NCBI GenBank assembly: GCA_045612665.1
Contig: JAZKZO010000003.1
Span: 32,084 to 96,083, forward strand
DNA from: RGIG2000 sp045612665
GTDB taxonomy: Bacteria > Bacillota > Clostridia > Oscillospirales > CAG-272
Length of the DNA: 64,000 bases
Direction of reading: 5' to 3'
Part shown: positions 17,782 through 25,655 of the stretch, one piece after another
Layout of the letters: each line of letters begins with the position of its first letter
Numbering within the stretch: the stretch's first letter is position 1
Translations under genes and position numbers: made by a program
Notes under the pieces: model-generated
What the model was told of the DNA's origin: nothing
Databases searched by the model: none
Seen by the model: the letters and a program-made list of their open reading frames with translations, nothing else

Positions 17782-19011
17782 ATGAGTTTAAAAATATGTA
17801 AAATAAATGCAAGAGAAATAATAGATTCAAGAGGAAATCCAACCGTCGAGGCAACAGTGCTTTTAAGCGACGGTGCGAGGGGTGTTGCCTCTGCTCCATC
17901 CGGTGCTTCAACCGGAAAATTCGAGGCACACGAGCTTCGCGACGGGGGCAAGCGATATATGGGTAAGGGTGTGTTGAGAGCGGTCGAAAATGTCAATACC
18001 GTTATTGCATCAAGCCTTTGCGGATGCGATGCCGACTTCAGAATTGCCGATAATATTATGCGGTCAATAGACGGCACGGATAACAAATCAGCCCTAGGTG
18101 CTAACGCGACTTTGGCGGTTTCGTTAGCTATTGCAAGGGCTTGCGCAAGCTCCTATAAGCTTCCGCTATACAAGCTTTTAGGCGGATCTTTTGCCAGAAG
18201 AATTCCTGCACCTATGATGAACATTTTAAACGGTGGCGCACACGCGTCAAACAATCTTGACATTCAAGAATTTATGATTGTTCCGATTGGCTTTGAGCAT
18301 TTCAAGGACGCGCTCCGTGCCGGATGCGAAATTTATCATTCGCTAAAAAGAATTTTGTCCTCTCATTCTTATTCTGTGTCAGTTGGTGATGAGGGTGGCT
18401 TTGCTCCAAATCTCTCAAGCGAGGACGAGGCGATTGAATTAATTCTCTCGGCTATAAAAACCTCGGGATACACGACTGACAACGTTAAGATTGCGCTAGA
18501 TATTGCATCGAGCGAGTGGGTTAAAGGAAGCAAGTATTTTTTACCAAAGGCAAAAGTGGAGCTTTCGAGCGATGATTTGATTGAAAAATGGAAAAGGCTC
18601 GTTAATAGCTATCCTATAATTTCAATTGAAGATCCTCTCGGTGAAGAGGACTACTCTGCTTGGCAAAAATGCACCTCGGAAATTGGCAAGGACACGATTT
18701 TGGTTGGCGACGATTTGTTTGTAACTAACGAAAGACGCCTAAAATACGGAATCGAAAACGGTCTTGGGGGCGCTATTCTTGTAAAGCCAAATCAAATAGG
18801 GACTTTAAGTGAAGCAATCGACGTTATAAGGCTCGCCAAGGATAAGGGATATTACACTATAATTTCTCACAGGTCGGGCGAGACAGACGACACATCTATT
18901 GCGGACATTGGAGTTGGATGCGGAACTGAATTTATAAAGACCGGTGCGCCGTGCCGAATGGAAAGAGTCGCAAAATATAACAGACTCCTTGAAATAGAGG
19001 AAGAATTTTAG
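17782..19011 (+). CDS. eno: Enolase
   Basis: Converts 2-phosphoglycerate to phosphoenolpyruvate. 409 residues, about 20 shorter than usual because the C-terminus stops right after RVAKYNRLLEIEEEF. Catalytic features are intact: the PSGASTGKFEAHELRDG loop, VGDEGGFAPNL, the Mg2+ ligands in SIEDPLGEEDY and VGDDLFVTN, the lysine of LVKPNQIGTL, and SHRSGETDDTSIAD. It stands alone rather than with other glycolytic genes. The start follows AGGAGATAATT. Confidence 0.96.
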   Translation: MSLKICKINAREIIDSRGNPTVEATVLLSDGARGVASAPSGASTGKFEAHELRDGGKRYMGKGVLRAVENVNTVIASSLCGCDADFRIADNIMRSIDGTDNKSALGANATLAVSLAIARACASSYKLPLYKLLGGSFARRIPAPMMNILNGGAHASNNLDIQEFMIVPIGFEHFKDALRAGCEIYHSLKRILSSHSYSVSVGDEGGFAPNLSSEDEAIELILSAIKTSGYTTDNVKIALDIASSEWVKGSKYFLPKAKVELSSDDLIEKWKRLVNSYPIISIEDPLGEEDYSAWQKCTSEIGKDTILVGDDLFVTNERRLKYGIENGLGGAILVKPNQIGTLSEAIDVIRLAKDKGYYTIISHRSGETDDTSIADIGVGCGTEFIKTGAPCRMERVAKYNRLLEIEEEF

Positions 19012-19030
19012 GAAAATTCTCAATAAATTT

Positions 19031-19056
19031 AAGGCAAGAAATTAAATTCTTGCCTT
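19031..19056 (+). terminator. Hairpin after eno
   Basis: Perfect stem AAGGCAAGAA/TTCTTGCCTT with a six-base loop. The T tract is weak, and the end of the hairpin overlaps the -35 box of the SRP RNA promoter. Confidence 0.6.
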
Positions 19057-19083
19057 GACTTTATTATATAAGTATGTTATACT
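19055..19083 (+). promoter_or_regulatory. Promoter of the SRP RNA-dnaX unit
   Basis: TTGACT-17-TATACT; predicted start near 19090. Confidence 0.85.
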
Positions 19084-19097
19084 ATTAAAGAATTTAG

Positions 19098-19135
19098 CGC
19101 GAGAGCGTTATTTTTATAAAATTTGCGAAGAAAAC
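19098..19135. repeat. Copy 1 of a short interspersed repeat
   Basis: A 38-base segment between the SRP RNA promoter and the SRP RNA, similar to 49098-49133 with a two-base length difference. It carries GAGCGTTATTTT and GCGAAGAAAA. Confidence 0.45.
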
Positions 19136-19443
19136 AAGTTGTGATGTAAGGTCATACTAGCTGGGGCGGTAGCGGTGCCCTGAACCTGAAATCCGCTATA
19201 TGCAGGGGTGAACGCTAATCTGAGGACTGTTTTTGTGTGGTCTAGCGCCTTAAAGGGGTGTGTTGACGGATGAGTCTTGCGCAATTTTCGGCTGTGAACC
19301 GTGTCAGGTGGGGGACCAAGCAGCACTAAGCAGTTTTGAAAATGTGCCGTGAGGGCGCTTGTTCTGAGCATCCGTTTCTGGTTTGCGCATGTAAAGGCAT
19401 TTCGAATTTTGGATGTATGATCTTACATGACAGCTTGTTTTTA
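19131..19443 (+). ncRNA. ffs: Signal recognition particle RNA, large bacterial type
   Basis: The ends pair (AACAAG with CTTGTT, and TGATGTAAG with CTTACAT), giving the long closing helix of the roughly 300-nt SRP RNA of Bacillus and Clostridia with an Alu-like domain. The conserved SRP54-binding hairpin is visible around 19300-19330: GTCAGGT, a GNRA tetraloop (GGGA) closed by GG/CC, then AAGCAGCACTAAG. The usual loop is GGAA closed by CC/GG. Placement directly before dnaX-ybaB-recR matches the Bacillus scr locus. Ends are approximate. Short open frames across this region are spurious. Confidence 0.93.
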
Positions 19444-19466
19444 TTTTGAATTAGGGGGTTACTATT

Positions 19467-21020
19467 ATGCATCAGGCTTTATACAGAAAATACCGTCCTG
19501 CCGTTTTTACTGACGTTTCAGGACAGGAGCACATCACTTCTATACTTAAATATGAAGCACTTCATAATTCCGTATCCCACGCTTACCTTTTTGCAGGCTC
19601 GAGAGGTACAGGTAAAACAACCTGTGCTAAAATTCTTGCGAAGGTAGTTAACTGTCTTAATCCGATTGATGGCAATCCATGTAACGAGTGCGAAAATTGT
19701 CGTTCCATTGATAACGGAACTGCAACTGACGTAATCGAAATGGATGCGGCGACAAATACGGGTGTCGATTACATAAGAGATTTAAGAGATAGCGTTGTTT
19801 ATACTCCCGCTATGCTTAAAAAGCGTGTTTATATTATAGACGAGGCACATATGCTCTCTGACAGCGCGTTTAATGCTCTTTTAAAGACAATTGAAGAGCC
19901 ACCGGAGCACGTTCTCTATATTTTTGCGACTACCGAGCCACACAAAATCCCGGCGACTATAATTTCAAGATGCCAACGCTTCGATTTTAGAAGAATTACA
20001 ATGTCCGACCTTGCCGCAAGACTTACTTATATTGCCGAAAAGGAAGGAATTGAAATAACAAATGACGGTGCGCAGCTCATTGCAAAGACTGCACAGGGCG
20101 GAATGCGTGATGCTATCAGCCTTATGGAGCTTTGCGCAGGCTCACACCAGCTAATTGACGACCAGCTTGTAAACAATATTTTGGGTACAAGCTCCTATGA
20201 TAAGATTTGCAAGGTTGCCCAAAACATTAGAAAGGGCAATTACGGAGAGCTTTTTGAGGTTATAAACGACATTGTTGTTTCATCAAAGGATATTTTGGTC
20301 TTTTTCGCGGATCTTACAGCTTTTTATAGAGATATGATGGTTCAAATTTCGTGCAAAAATGCCGATTATCTTGACCTTGTTTCTCAAGAAAAGGAAATGC
20401 TAAAGCAAACTGCGGCGCTATTTGATATGCCGACTCTTCTCTATCATTCGAGATTGCTTGACGATGCGTACAACAATATGCTAAGAAATCCTACAAACAA
20501 GCGTCTTTGCGCTGAAATGACACTTATGAAAATGTGTGATTCGAAGCTTTCCGCATCAAACGACGCAATTTTGGCAAGGCTTTCATCTCTTGAGGATAGA
20601 GTTACACTTATGTCTAAGGGCGTTGTTCCCGCAAGCGAAGAGGTAGCTAAAAAGGACTCGGGTGAAGCGATGTCTGCGCAAAAGAAGCCCGCTTTTACCG
20701 AAAAAGAGGAAGCTCCTAGGGCATCTAGCGAGCATTCGCTTGAAAATTGGGACGAGGTTATCTCGAAGGTTGGCGAGTTTGACCACGCAGTTGAAAGCTT
20801 TTTGAAAAATTGCGAGTGTATTTACTCTGCCAAGGACGACAAATATTATATCATTTCGGGCAACAAGCTTATGGCTACTATGCTTGGAAGCGATAAAAAC
20901 AAGAAATATATTTTTGATTCTATGATTTGTTGCGACGTCGAAATCTCTTCTCCGTCCCAAATCGAGGTTATTTTAAAGACTATCAAGGCTGAAAAATCAG
21001 ATCTTGACGATTTTATATGA
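19467..21020 (+). CDS. dnaX: DNA polymerase III subunits gamma/tau
   Basis: The ATPase of the clamp loader. 517 residues: an AAA+ module with Walker A GSRGTGKTTCAK (about residues 44-55), four zinc-binding cysteines (CLNPIDGNPCNECENC), the DEAH box IIDEAHMLS, and the sensor region FATTEPHKIPATIISRCQRFDF. The C-terminal part after about residue 370 is low in conservation, as usual for the tau-specific region. The start follows a GGGGG ribosome site. Confidence 0.97.
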   Translation: MHQALYRKYRPAVFTDVSGQEHITSILKYEALHNSVSHAYLFAGSRGTGKTTCAKILAKVVNCLNPIDGNPCNECENCRSIDNGTATDVIEMDAATNTGVDYIRDLRDSVVYTPAMLKKRVYIIDEAHMLSDSAFNALLKTIEEPPEHVLYIFATTEPHKIPATIISRCQRFDFRRITMSDLAARLTYIAEKEGIEITNDGAQLIAKTAQGGMRDAISLMELCAGSHQLIDDQLVNNILGTSSYDKICKVAQNIRKGNYGELFEVINDIVVSSKDILVFFADLTAFYRDMMVQISCKNADYLDLVSQEKEMLKQTAALFDMPTLLYHSRLLDDAYNNMLRNPTNKRLCAEMTLMKMCDSKLSASNDAILARLSSLEDRVTLMSKGVVPASEEVAKKDSGEAMSAQKKPAFTEKEEAPRASSEHSLENWDEVISKVGEFDHAVESFLKNCECIYSAKDDKYYIISGNKLMATMLGSDKNKKYIFDSMICCDVEISSPSQIEVILKTIKAEKSDLDDFI

Positions 21021-21036
21021 TAAGGTGGTATAGATT

Positions 21037-21372
21037 ATGAAGGCTATGGTTCCAAAGGGCCCAAGCATGAATGAAATGCTAAGACAGGCTCAAAAAATGC
21101 AAGAGGATATGCAAAACAAGCAAGCAGAGCTTGAAGCAAAGGAATATGACGTTTCCGCAGGTGGCGGTGTTATAAAAATCAAAATCAACGGCAAGCGCGA
21201 GATTCTTTCAATCGACCTCGCTCCCGAAATCGTTGATCCCGACGATATCGACACATTGAGCGATATTATCGTTGCAGGAGTTAACGAGGCTATTAAGAAG
21301 GTAAATGCCGATGCTGACCAAGAAATGCAAAAGGTTACAGGTCCTCTCGGTGGCCTTCCGGGTATGTTCTAA
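21037..21372 (+). CDS. ybaB: YbaB/EbfC family nucleoid-associated protein
   Basis: 111 residues: a helical N-terminus with MNEMLRQAQKMQEDMQNKQAELEAKEYDV, then the sheet VSAGGGVIKIKINGKREILSIDLAPEIVD, and GGLPGMF at the end, all standard for this dimeric DNA-binding family. It lies between dnaX and recR and its stop overlaps the recR start (TAATG). Confidence 0.96.
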   Translation: MKAMVPKGPSMNEMLRQAQKMQEDMQNKQAELEAKEYDVSAGGGVIKIKINGKREILSIDLAPEIVDPDDIDTLSDIIVAGVNEAIKKVNADADQEMQKVTGPLGGLPGMF

Positions 21373-21971
21373 TGGAGCTTTTACTCAAGCCTTTACAGGA
21401 CCTTGTAGACAAGTTTCGTTCGCTTGACGGTGTTGGTAAGAAAAGCGCTGTTAAAATGGCTTTTTCCGTGCTTAATATGAGCGAGGATGATGCAAAGGCG
21501 TTTTCCGATGCTATTATTGCGGCAAAAACCAAGATTGGCATTTGCAAATGCTGTCAAAACATCTCCGCATCCGAAATATGCACTATTTGCGACTCTAGTG
21601 CGCGCGATCGCTCGGTTATTTGCGTTGTTGAGGATGCACAGGGCGTTATGGCGCTTGAAAAGGTTAAGGAATTTAACGGTGTTTACCACGTTCTTCACGG
21701 TACTATTTCTCCTATGAAGGGGATCGGTCCTGACCAGCTCAAGATAAAGGAGCTTCTTGCGCGTATAGATAGTGAGGACGTTTCCGAGGTTATTATTGCC
21801 ACAAATCCCACGGTTGAGGGTGAGGCTACCGCAATGTATATTTCAAGGCTTTTAAAGCCCTTTGAAATAAAGGTTACAAGAATTGCCAACGGTCTTCCTG
21901 TTGGCGCTGATTTGGAATATGCCGATGAGGTTACTCTCTATCGTGCAATTCAAGGAAGAAGAGATATTTAA
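21372..21971 (+). CDS. recR: Recombination protein RecR
   Basis: 199 residues for RecFOR-dependent recombinational repair. It has an N-terminal helix-hairpin-helix (SLDGVGKKSAVKMAF), a zinc finger CKCCQNISASEICTIC, and a Toprim domain (VICVVEDAQGVMALEK ... ATNPTVEGEATAMYI). The gene is translationally coupled to ybaB by TAATG. Confidence 0.97.
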   Translation: MELLLKPLQDLVDKFRSLDGVGKKSAVKMAFSVLNMSEDDAKAFSDAIIAAKTKIGICKCCQNISASEICTICDSSARDRSVICVVEDAQGVMALEKVKEFNGVYHVLHGTISPMKGIGPDQLKIKELLARIDSEDVSEVIIATNPTVEGEATAMYISRLLKPFEIKVTRIANGLPVGADLEYADEVTLYRAIQGRRDI

Positions 21972-21989
21972 TTTTTTGTTAGGTAGATA

Positions 21990-23099
21990 ATGAATTACAT
22001 TTTTTTCGACATTGAATGCGCCAACTGCTTTCAGGGTAAGGGAAAAATATGTTCATTTGGATACGTTATCACAAACGAGAGATTTAGAGTTTTAGAAAAA
22101 CGCGATATCGTCATAAATCCACGTTCAAAGTTCCATTTGGCAGGACGAGGAAATCATCCCGGTATCGTTTTAGCCTACGATGAGGCTGAATTTAAGTCTG
22201 CTCCGTTGTTCTCCGCTTATTATGAAGAAATAAGAGAGCTTTTACAGGACGAAAATAATATTGTTTTCGGATTTTCAGTTATGTCCGATGCAGGATTCAT
22301 TAAAAGTGAGTGCGAACGATATAAAAAAGAGGTATTTGACTACAATTTTATAGACGTTCAACGAATATACACGGATATGCACTCTCTTACAAATACTCCC
22401 GGACTTATAAAATGTGCGTCCGAATACGGTGTAAAGGAATCACAGGAGATACATAAAAGTGATGACGATGCCTTCTTTACTATGCGAGTTATGAAGGGCT
22501 TATGTAAGGAATCAAGGCTTTCTCCACTTGAGCTTATTGAAAAGTATCCAAACTGCAAGTGTTGGTGCAAAAACGGAGAGCTTGATAATGAATTTATCAA
22601 ATTCAAAGCCATTCAAAAGGCTAACAAGCTCTCAAAAATGGAAAAGCTTACAGGTAGTAAGCGTTCAAACTGGATGTATTCCAGAAGTGAGAATCACAGT
22701 GAATTTGTAAAATATGCGTCAGGCGTGTTTGTGCACTATTCTTCCCCTTCTCCGCTTAGCGGTAAAAGAATTTGCTTTAGCAATCTATATGAGGAATTTC
22801 ATTTTAGCGAAATGATGAACATTGTATCAGAGCTTGCAAAGCGCGGTGTAAGATATACTCACAAACCTTATACTTGCGATATATTCGTAACATATTCGCT
22901 AAAAAATAAAAACGACGAGGAATATGAGTGCTTCCGTTTAAATAAGGCGCTAAAATGTGCCGAGAGCGGTGAAAGAAGCATAGAATTCATCTCGATTGAC
23001 GAGCTAATTGAAATGCTCAATTTAAATAAGGACGAAATAGCAACTCTTGACAGGAGCAAGCTTTCTGCTCTTTGGAAAAAGACCCCTGCTAACGTTTAA
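21990..23099 (+). CDS. DEDDh 3'-5' exonuclease with extra C-terminal domain
   Basis: 369 residues. The first 180 are a DnaQ/RNase T-type nuclease: FFDIECAN supplies the Asp-Glu pair, a third acid lies in GFSVMSDAGFI, and HKSDDDAFF supplies the His and last Asp. A linker with CKCWCKNGE follows. Residues 255-305 (GKRICFSNLYEEFHFSEMM...CDIFVTY) resemble a BRCT-like fold as found after some exonucleases. It follows recR by 18 bases and ends the unit, so a repair or proofreading role is plausible; that is inference. Confidence 0.8.
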   Translation: MNYIFFDIECANCFQGKGKICSFGYVITNERFRVLEKRDIVINPRSKFHLAGRGNHPGIVLAYDEAEFKSAPLFSAYYEEIRELLQDENNIVFGFSVMSDAGFIKSECERYKKEVFDYNFIDVQRIYTDMHSLTNTPGLIKCASEYGVKESQEIHKSDDDAFFTMRVMKGLCKESRLSPLELIEKYPNCKCWCKNGELDNEFIKFKAIQKANKLSKMEKLTGSKRSNWMYSRSENHSEFVKYASGVFVHYSSPSPLSGKRICFSNLYEEFHFSEMMNIVSELAKRGVRYTHKPYTCDIFVTYSLKNKNDEEYECFRLNKALKCAESGERSIEFISIDELIEMLNLNKDEIATLDRSKLSALWKKTPANV

Positions 23100-23102
23100 A
23101 AT

Positions 23103-23137
23103 CAAAACCCCCGACAAGAATCGGGGGTTTGGTTTTT
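23103..23137. terminator. Terminator after the exonuclease gene
   Basis: AAACCCCCGA/TCGGGGGTTT hairpin followed by a T-rich tract. It sits between convergent genes and may serve both. Confidence 0.88.
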
Positions 23138-23823
23138 TATTTGAAAATTTCTAGATCGGATTTAAGAATTTGCTTTCTTAAAATAGAATAATATTCTTCA
23201 AGAGGCGAGCCGTTTAAAAGCTCGCTATTTTTTCTTATTGTATCAACAAGGAGCTCAGGATTTAAGTTTTTATCTCCGCCTGCGCAAAGCACGGTGCGAA
23301 TAACAAGCTCACCGTCCTCGATTTTAGCTGAAAAAGAGCTTATGTATTCCTTAATATTTATCTCCTTTTCGCTTCCCTTTGATTTTTTAATAACAAAGAG
23401 GTCATTTGCGAACATATTTTCGAGCTTTTCGCAAATTCCGTCGCTTATTTTCTTTGAATTTATGCGAATTTCGTAATCAATATAAGCGATTTCTTTAATT
23501 TTTGTTTCGGGGAAATAAACCTCGAGCGCTTCCATTTCCGACGGGAAATTATCGTTTAAGCGACGCTTGATTTCATCACATTCCATAGGGGAATTGATTT
23601 TTATATCCATAAGCTCGCATTCGCTTTCAACTCCAACAGGAAGCGGACATGCAAAAACGATTCTCGGCTGAGGATTAAAGCCCTCACTATACCAAATATC
23701 AATACCCGATCTTACCATTATTCTCTGCATTGTACGGGAAAGATCGAGATGAGATATATACATAAGAGAGCCGTACTTTTTGAATTTGATTCTGACCTTT
23801 ATTGCTTCATTTTCGGACACCAT
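23137..23823 (-). CDS. TIGR03936 family radical SAM-associated protein (DUF2344)
   Basis: 228 residues beginning IKVRIKFKKYGSLMYISHLDLSRTMQRIMVRSG, with YSEGFNPQPRIVFACPLPVGVESECELMDI, the constant segments of this family. It is found beside the TIGR03960 radical SAM protein in many Firmicutes, where the pair is suspected to act on RNA or ribosome-related substrates. The reaction is unknown. A GGAGGA site inside the preceding gene supports the start, giving a 25-base overlap. The usual neighbours rng, rplU and rpmA are absent here. Confidence 0.88.
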   Translation of the reverse strand: MVSENEAIKVRIKFKKYGSLMYISHLDLSRTMQRIMVRSGIDIWYSEGFNPQPRIVFACPLPVGVESECELMDIKINSPMECDEIKRRLNDNFPSEMEALEVYFPETKIKEIAYIDYEIRINSKKISDGICEKLENMFANDLFVIKKSKGSEKEINIKEYISSFSAKIEDGELVIRTVLCAGGDKNLNPELLVDTIRKNSELLNGSPLEEYYSILRKQILKSDLEIFK

Positions 23824-25649
23824 GTCATATCTCCTCCAAGCTTATTTGCTCCGCAGCCCGAGCATTTTTCCTTACAGTTAGGCGTTGTTGCGCTTTCGTA
23901 AGCCTTTTTGCTCTCGCTCATCATAAATTTCTTTGAAACACCGATGTCGATAACATCCCAAGGAAGAATTTCATCATAGCCCATTCTTCTATTTGCATAA
24001 AAATCAGGGTCAATTCCACACTCGTCAAAGACCTGCATCCACTTTTCATAGTCGAAATGCTCATCCCATGCATCAAAGCGCATTCCTTTTTGTTGAGCGC
24101 ACAAAATTGCCCTTGAAAGGCGTCTATTACCCTTTGAGAAAACTGCCTCAAGCCTTGAAACCTTAGCCTCGTGCCAGGTATATCTTATCTTACGGTCAGT
24201 AATCTTCTCGGCAAGGAACTGTTGCTTATCGCAAAGCTCCTCAAGAGAATTTTGCGGTTCCCATTGGAACGGTGTATGTGGCTTTGGAACAAAGCAAGAA
24301 ACGCTAACGGTTACAGTAACAGGCTTTTTTGAACGGTTTGGAGTATGATAATACTCGTCGACAACTCTTGATGCAAGAGTCGAAATGCCCTCAATATCCT
24401 CGTAGGTTTCTGTTGGCAAGCCGTTCATAAAGTAAAGCTTAACCTGACTTTTACCGCCTTCAAAGGCAAGCCTTACTGCGTTCATAAGGTCTTTCTCATA
24501 AAGATTCTTGTTTATGGCATCACGAAGGCGCTGTGTGCCTGCCTCAGGGGCAAAGGTGAGTCCCGACTGACGAATCGAGCTTACCTTGTTCATAAGCTCC
24601 TTGGTAAAGCTATCAGCGCGAAGAGACGGAAGCGACAAATTTATCTTGCTTGGATTTGTCCATTCAAGAAGCTTATCGGTTGCCTCGTGCAAGCACGAAT
24701 AATCGCTAATAGAAAGTGAGGTAAGGGATATTTCGTTATATCCCGTATTTTTAAATATTTCGCGCGCCTGACAGTTAAGCACCTCTGCGTTCTTTTCGCG
24801 CACAGGACGGAACACCATACCCGCCTGACAGAAGCGACAGCCCCTTATACAGCCACGAAACGTTTCGAGCATTATTCTATCGTGTACAACCTCGATAAAC
24901 GGCATAATGGGCTTTGTAGGGAAATAAGAGGTATTAAGGTCCTTGATTATTCTCTTTTCAACTCTTTTTGGCACGTCGTCATATTTTGGCTCAAAGGAGC
25001 TGATTGTGCCATCCTCGTTATATTCCACATTATAAAGGGACGGTACGTAGAAGCCCTTTAAGTGAGATGCCTCTCTTAAAAAGGCTGTTTTTGTATAAGT
25101 TCCATTCTCTTTCATTTGCATATAGAGCTTGGAAAGCTCAACAAGAGCCTCCTCGCCCTCGCCTATGCTGAAAATATCGAAGAAATCAGCAACAGGCTCG
25201 GCATTGTATGCGCAAGGTCCGCCACCTAAAATTACAGGTGCATCCTCTCCTCTTTCGGCACTTAGCATCGGAATTCCTGCCAAGTCGAGCATATTTATAG
25301 CAGTTGTATAGCAAAGCTCGTATTGGAGTGAAAATGCTACTATATCGAAATCCTTAACTGCATCCTTGCTCTCGTGAGCGAAAAGAGGGATTTTATGCTC
25401 TCGCATTTGCTCCTCCATATCAGTCCAAGGTGCATATACACGCTCGCACCATATTTCAGGTACTTCGTTAAGCGCTCCATAAAGGAGTCTTACACCTAGA
25501 TTTGACATTCCTATTTCATAGGTATCGGGAAAGCAAAATGCGATTCTGCATTTTATATTCTTTTTATCCTTGATAATTTGTCCGTATTCTCCACCCGTAT
25601 ATCTTCCGGGCTTTGAAACGGATTTTAAAATTGAGCTTAAATTTTGCAT
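23799..25649 (-). CDS. TIGR03960 family B12-binding-type radical SAM protein
   Basis: 616 residues. An N-terminal B12-binding-like domain (AFCFPDTYEIGMSNLGVRLLYGAL...) precedes the radical SAM domain with the iron-sulfur motif RGCIRGCRFCQAGMVFRPVREK at about residues 265-286. Other core motifs are TSLSISDYSCL and FAPEAGTQRLRDAINK. The C-terminus has a cysteine cluster NCKEKCSGCGANKLGGDMTWCPK. Substrate unknown. It is transcribed with the DUF2344 partner and lies 6 bases after the P-type ATPase-like gene. Confidence 0.92.
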   Translation of the reverse strand: MQNLSSILKSVSKPGRYTGGEYGQIIKDKKNIKCRIAFCFPDTYEIGMSNLGVRLLYGALNEVPEIWCERVYAPWTDMEEQMREHKIPLFAHESKDAVKDFDIVAFSLQYELCYTTAINMLDLAGIPMLSAERGEDAPVILGGGPCAYNAEPVADFFDIFSIGEGEEALVELSKLYMQMKENGTYTKTAFLREASHLKGFYVPSLYNVEYNEDGTISSFEPKYDDVPKRVEKRIIKDLNTSYFPTKPIMPFIEVVHDRIMLETFRGCIRGCRFCQAGMVFRPVREKNAEVLNCQAREIFKNTGYNEISLTSLSISDYSCLHEATDKLLEWTNPSKINLSLPSLRADSFTKELMNKVSSIRQSGLTFAPEAGTQRLRDAINKNLYEKDLMNAVRLAFEGGKSQVKLYFMNGLPTETYEDIEGISTLASRVVDEYYHTPNRSKKPVTVTVSVSCFVPKPHTPFQWEPQNSLEELCDKQQFLAEKITDRKIRYTWHEAKVSRLEAVFSKGNRRLSRAILCAQQKGMRFDAWDEHFDYEKWMQVFDECGIDPDFYANRRMGYDEILPWDVIDIGVSKKFMMSESKKAYESATTPNCKEKCSGCGANKLGGDMTWCPKMKQ

Positions 25650-25655
25650 TTTTAA

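Noticed and set aside
19114..19371. An 85-codon minus-strand frame
   Set aside because: It lies wholly within the SRP RNA on the opposite strand and has no ribosome site.
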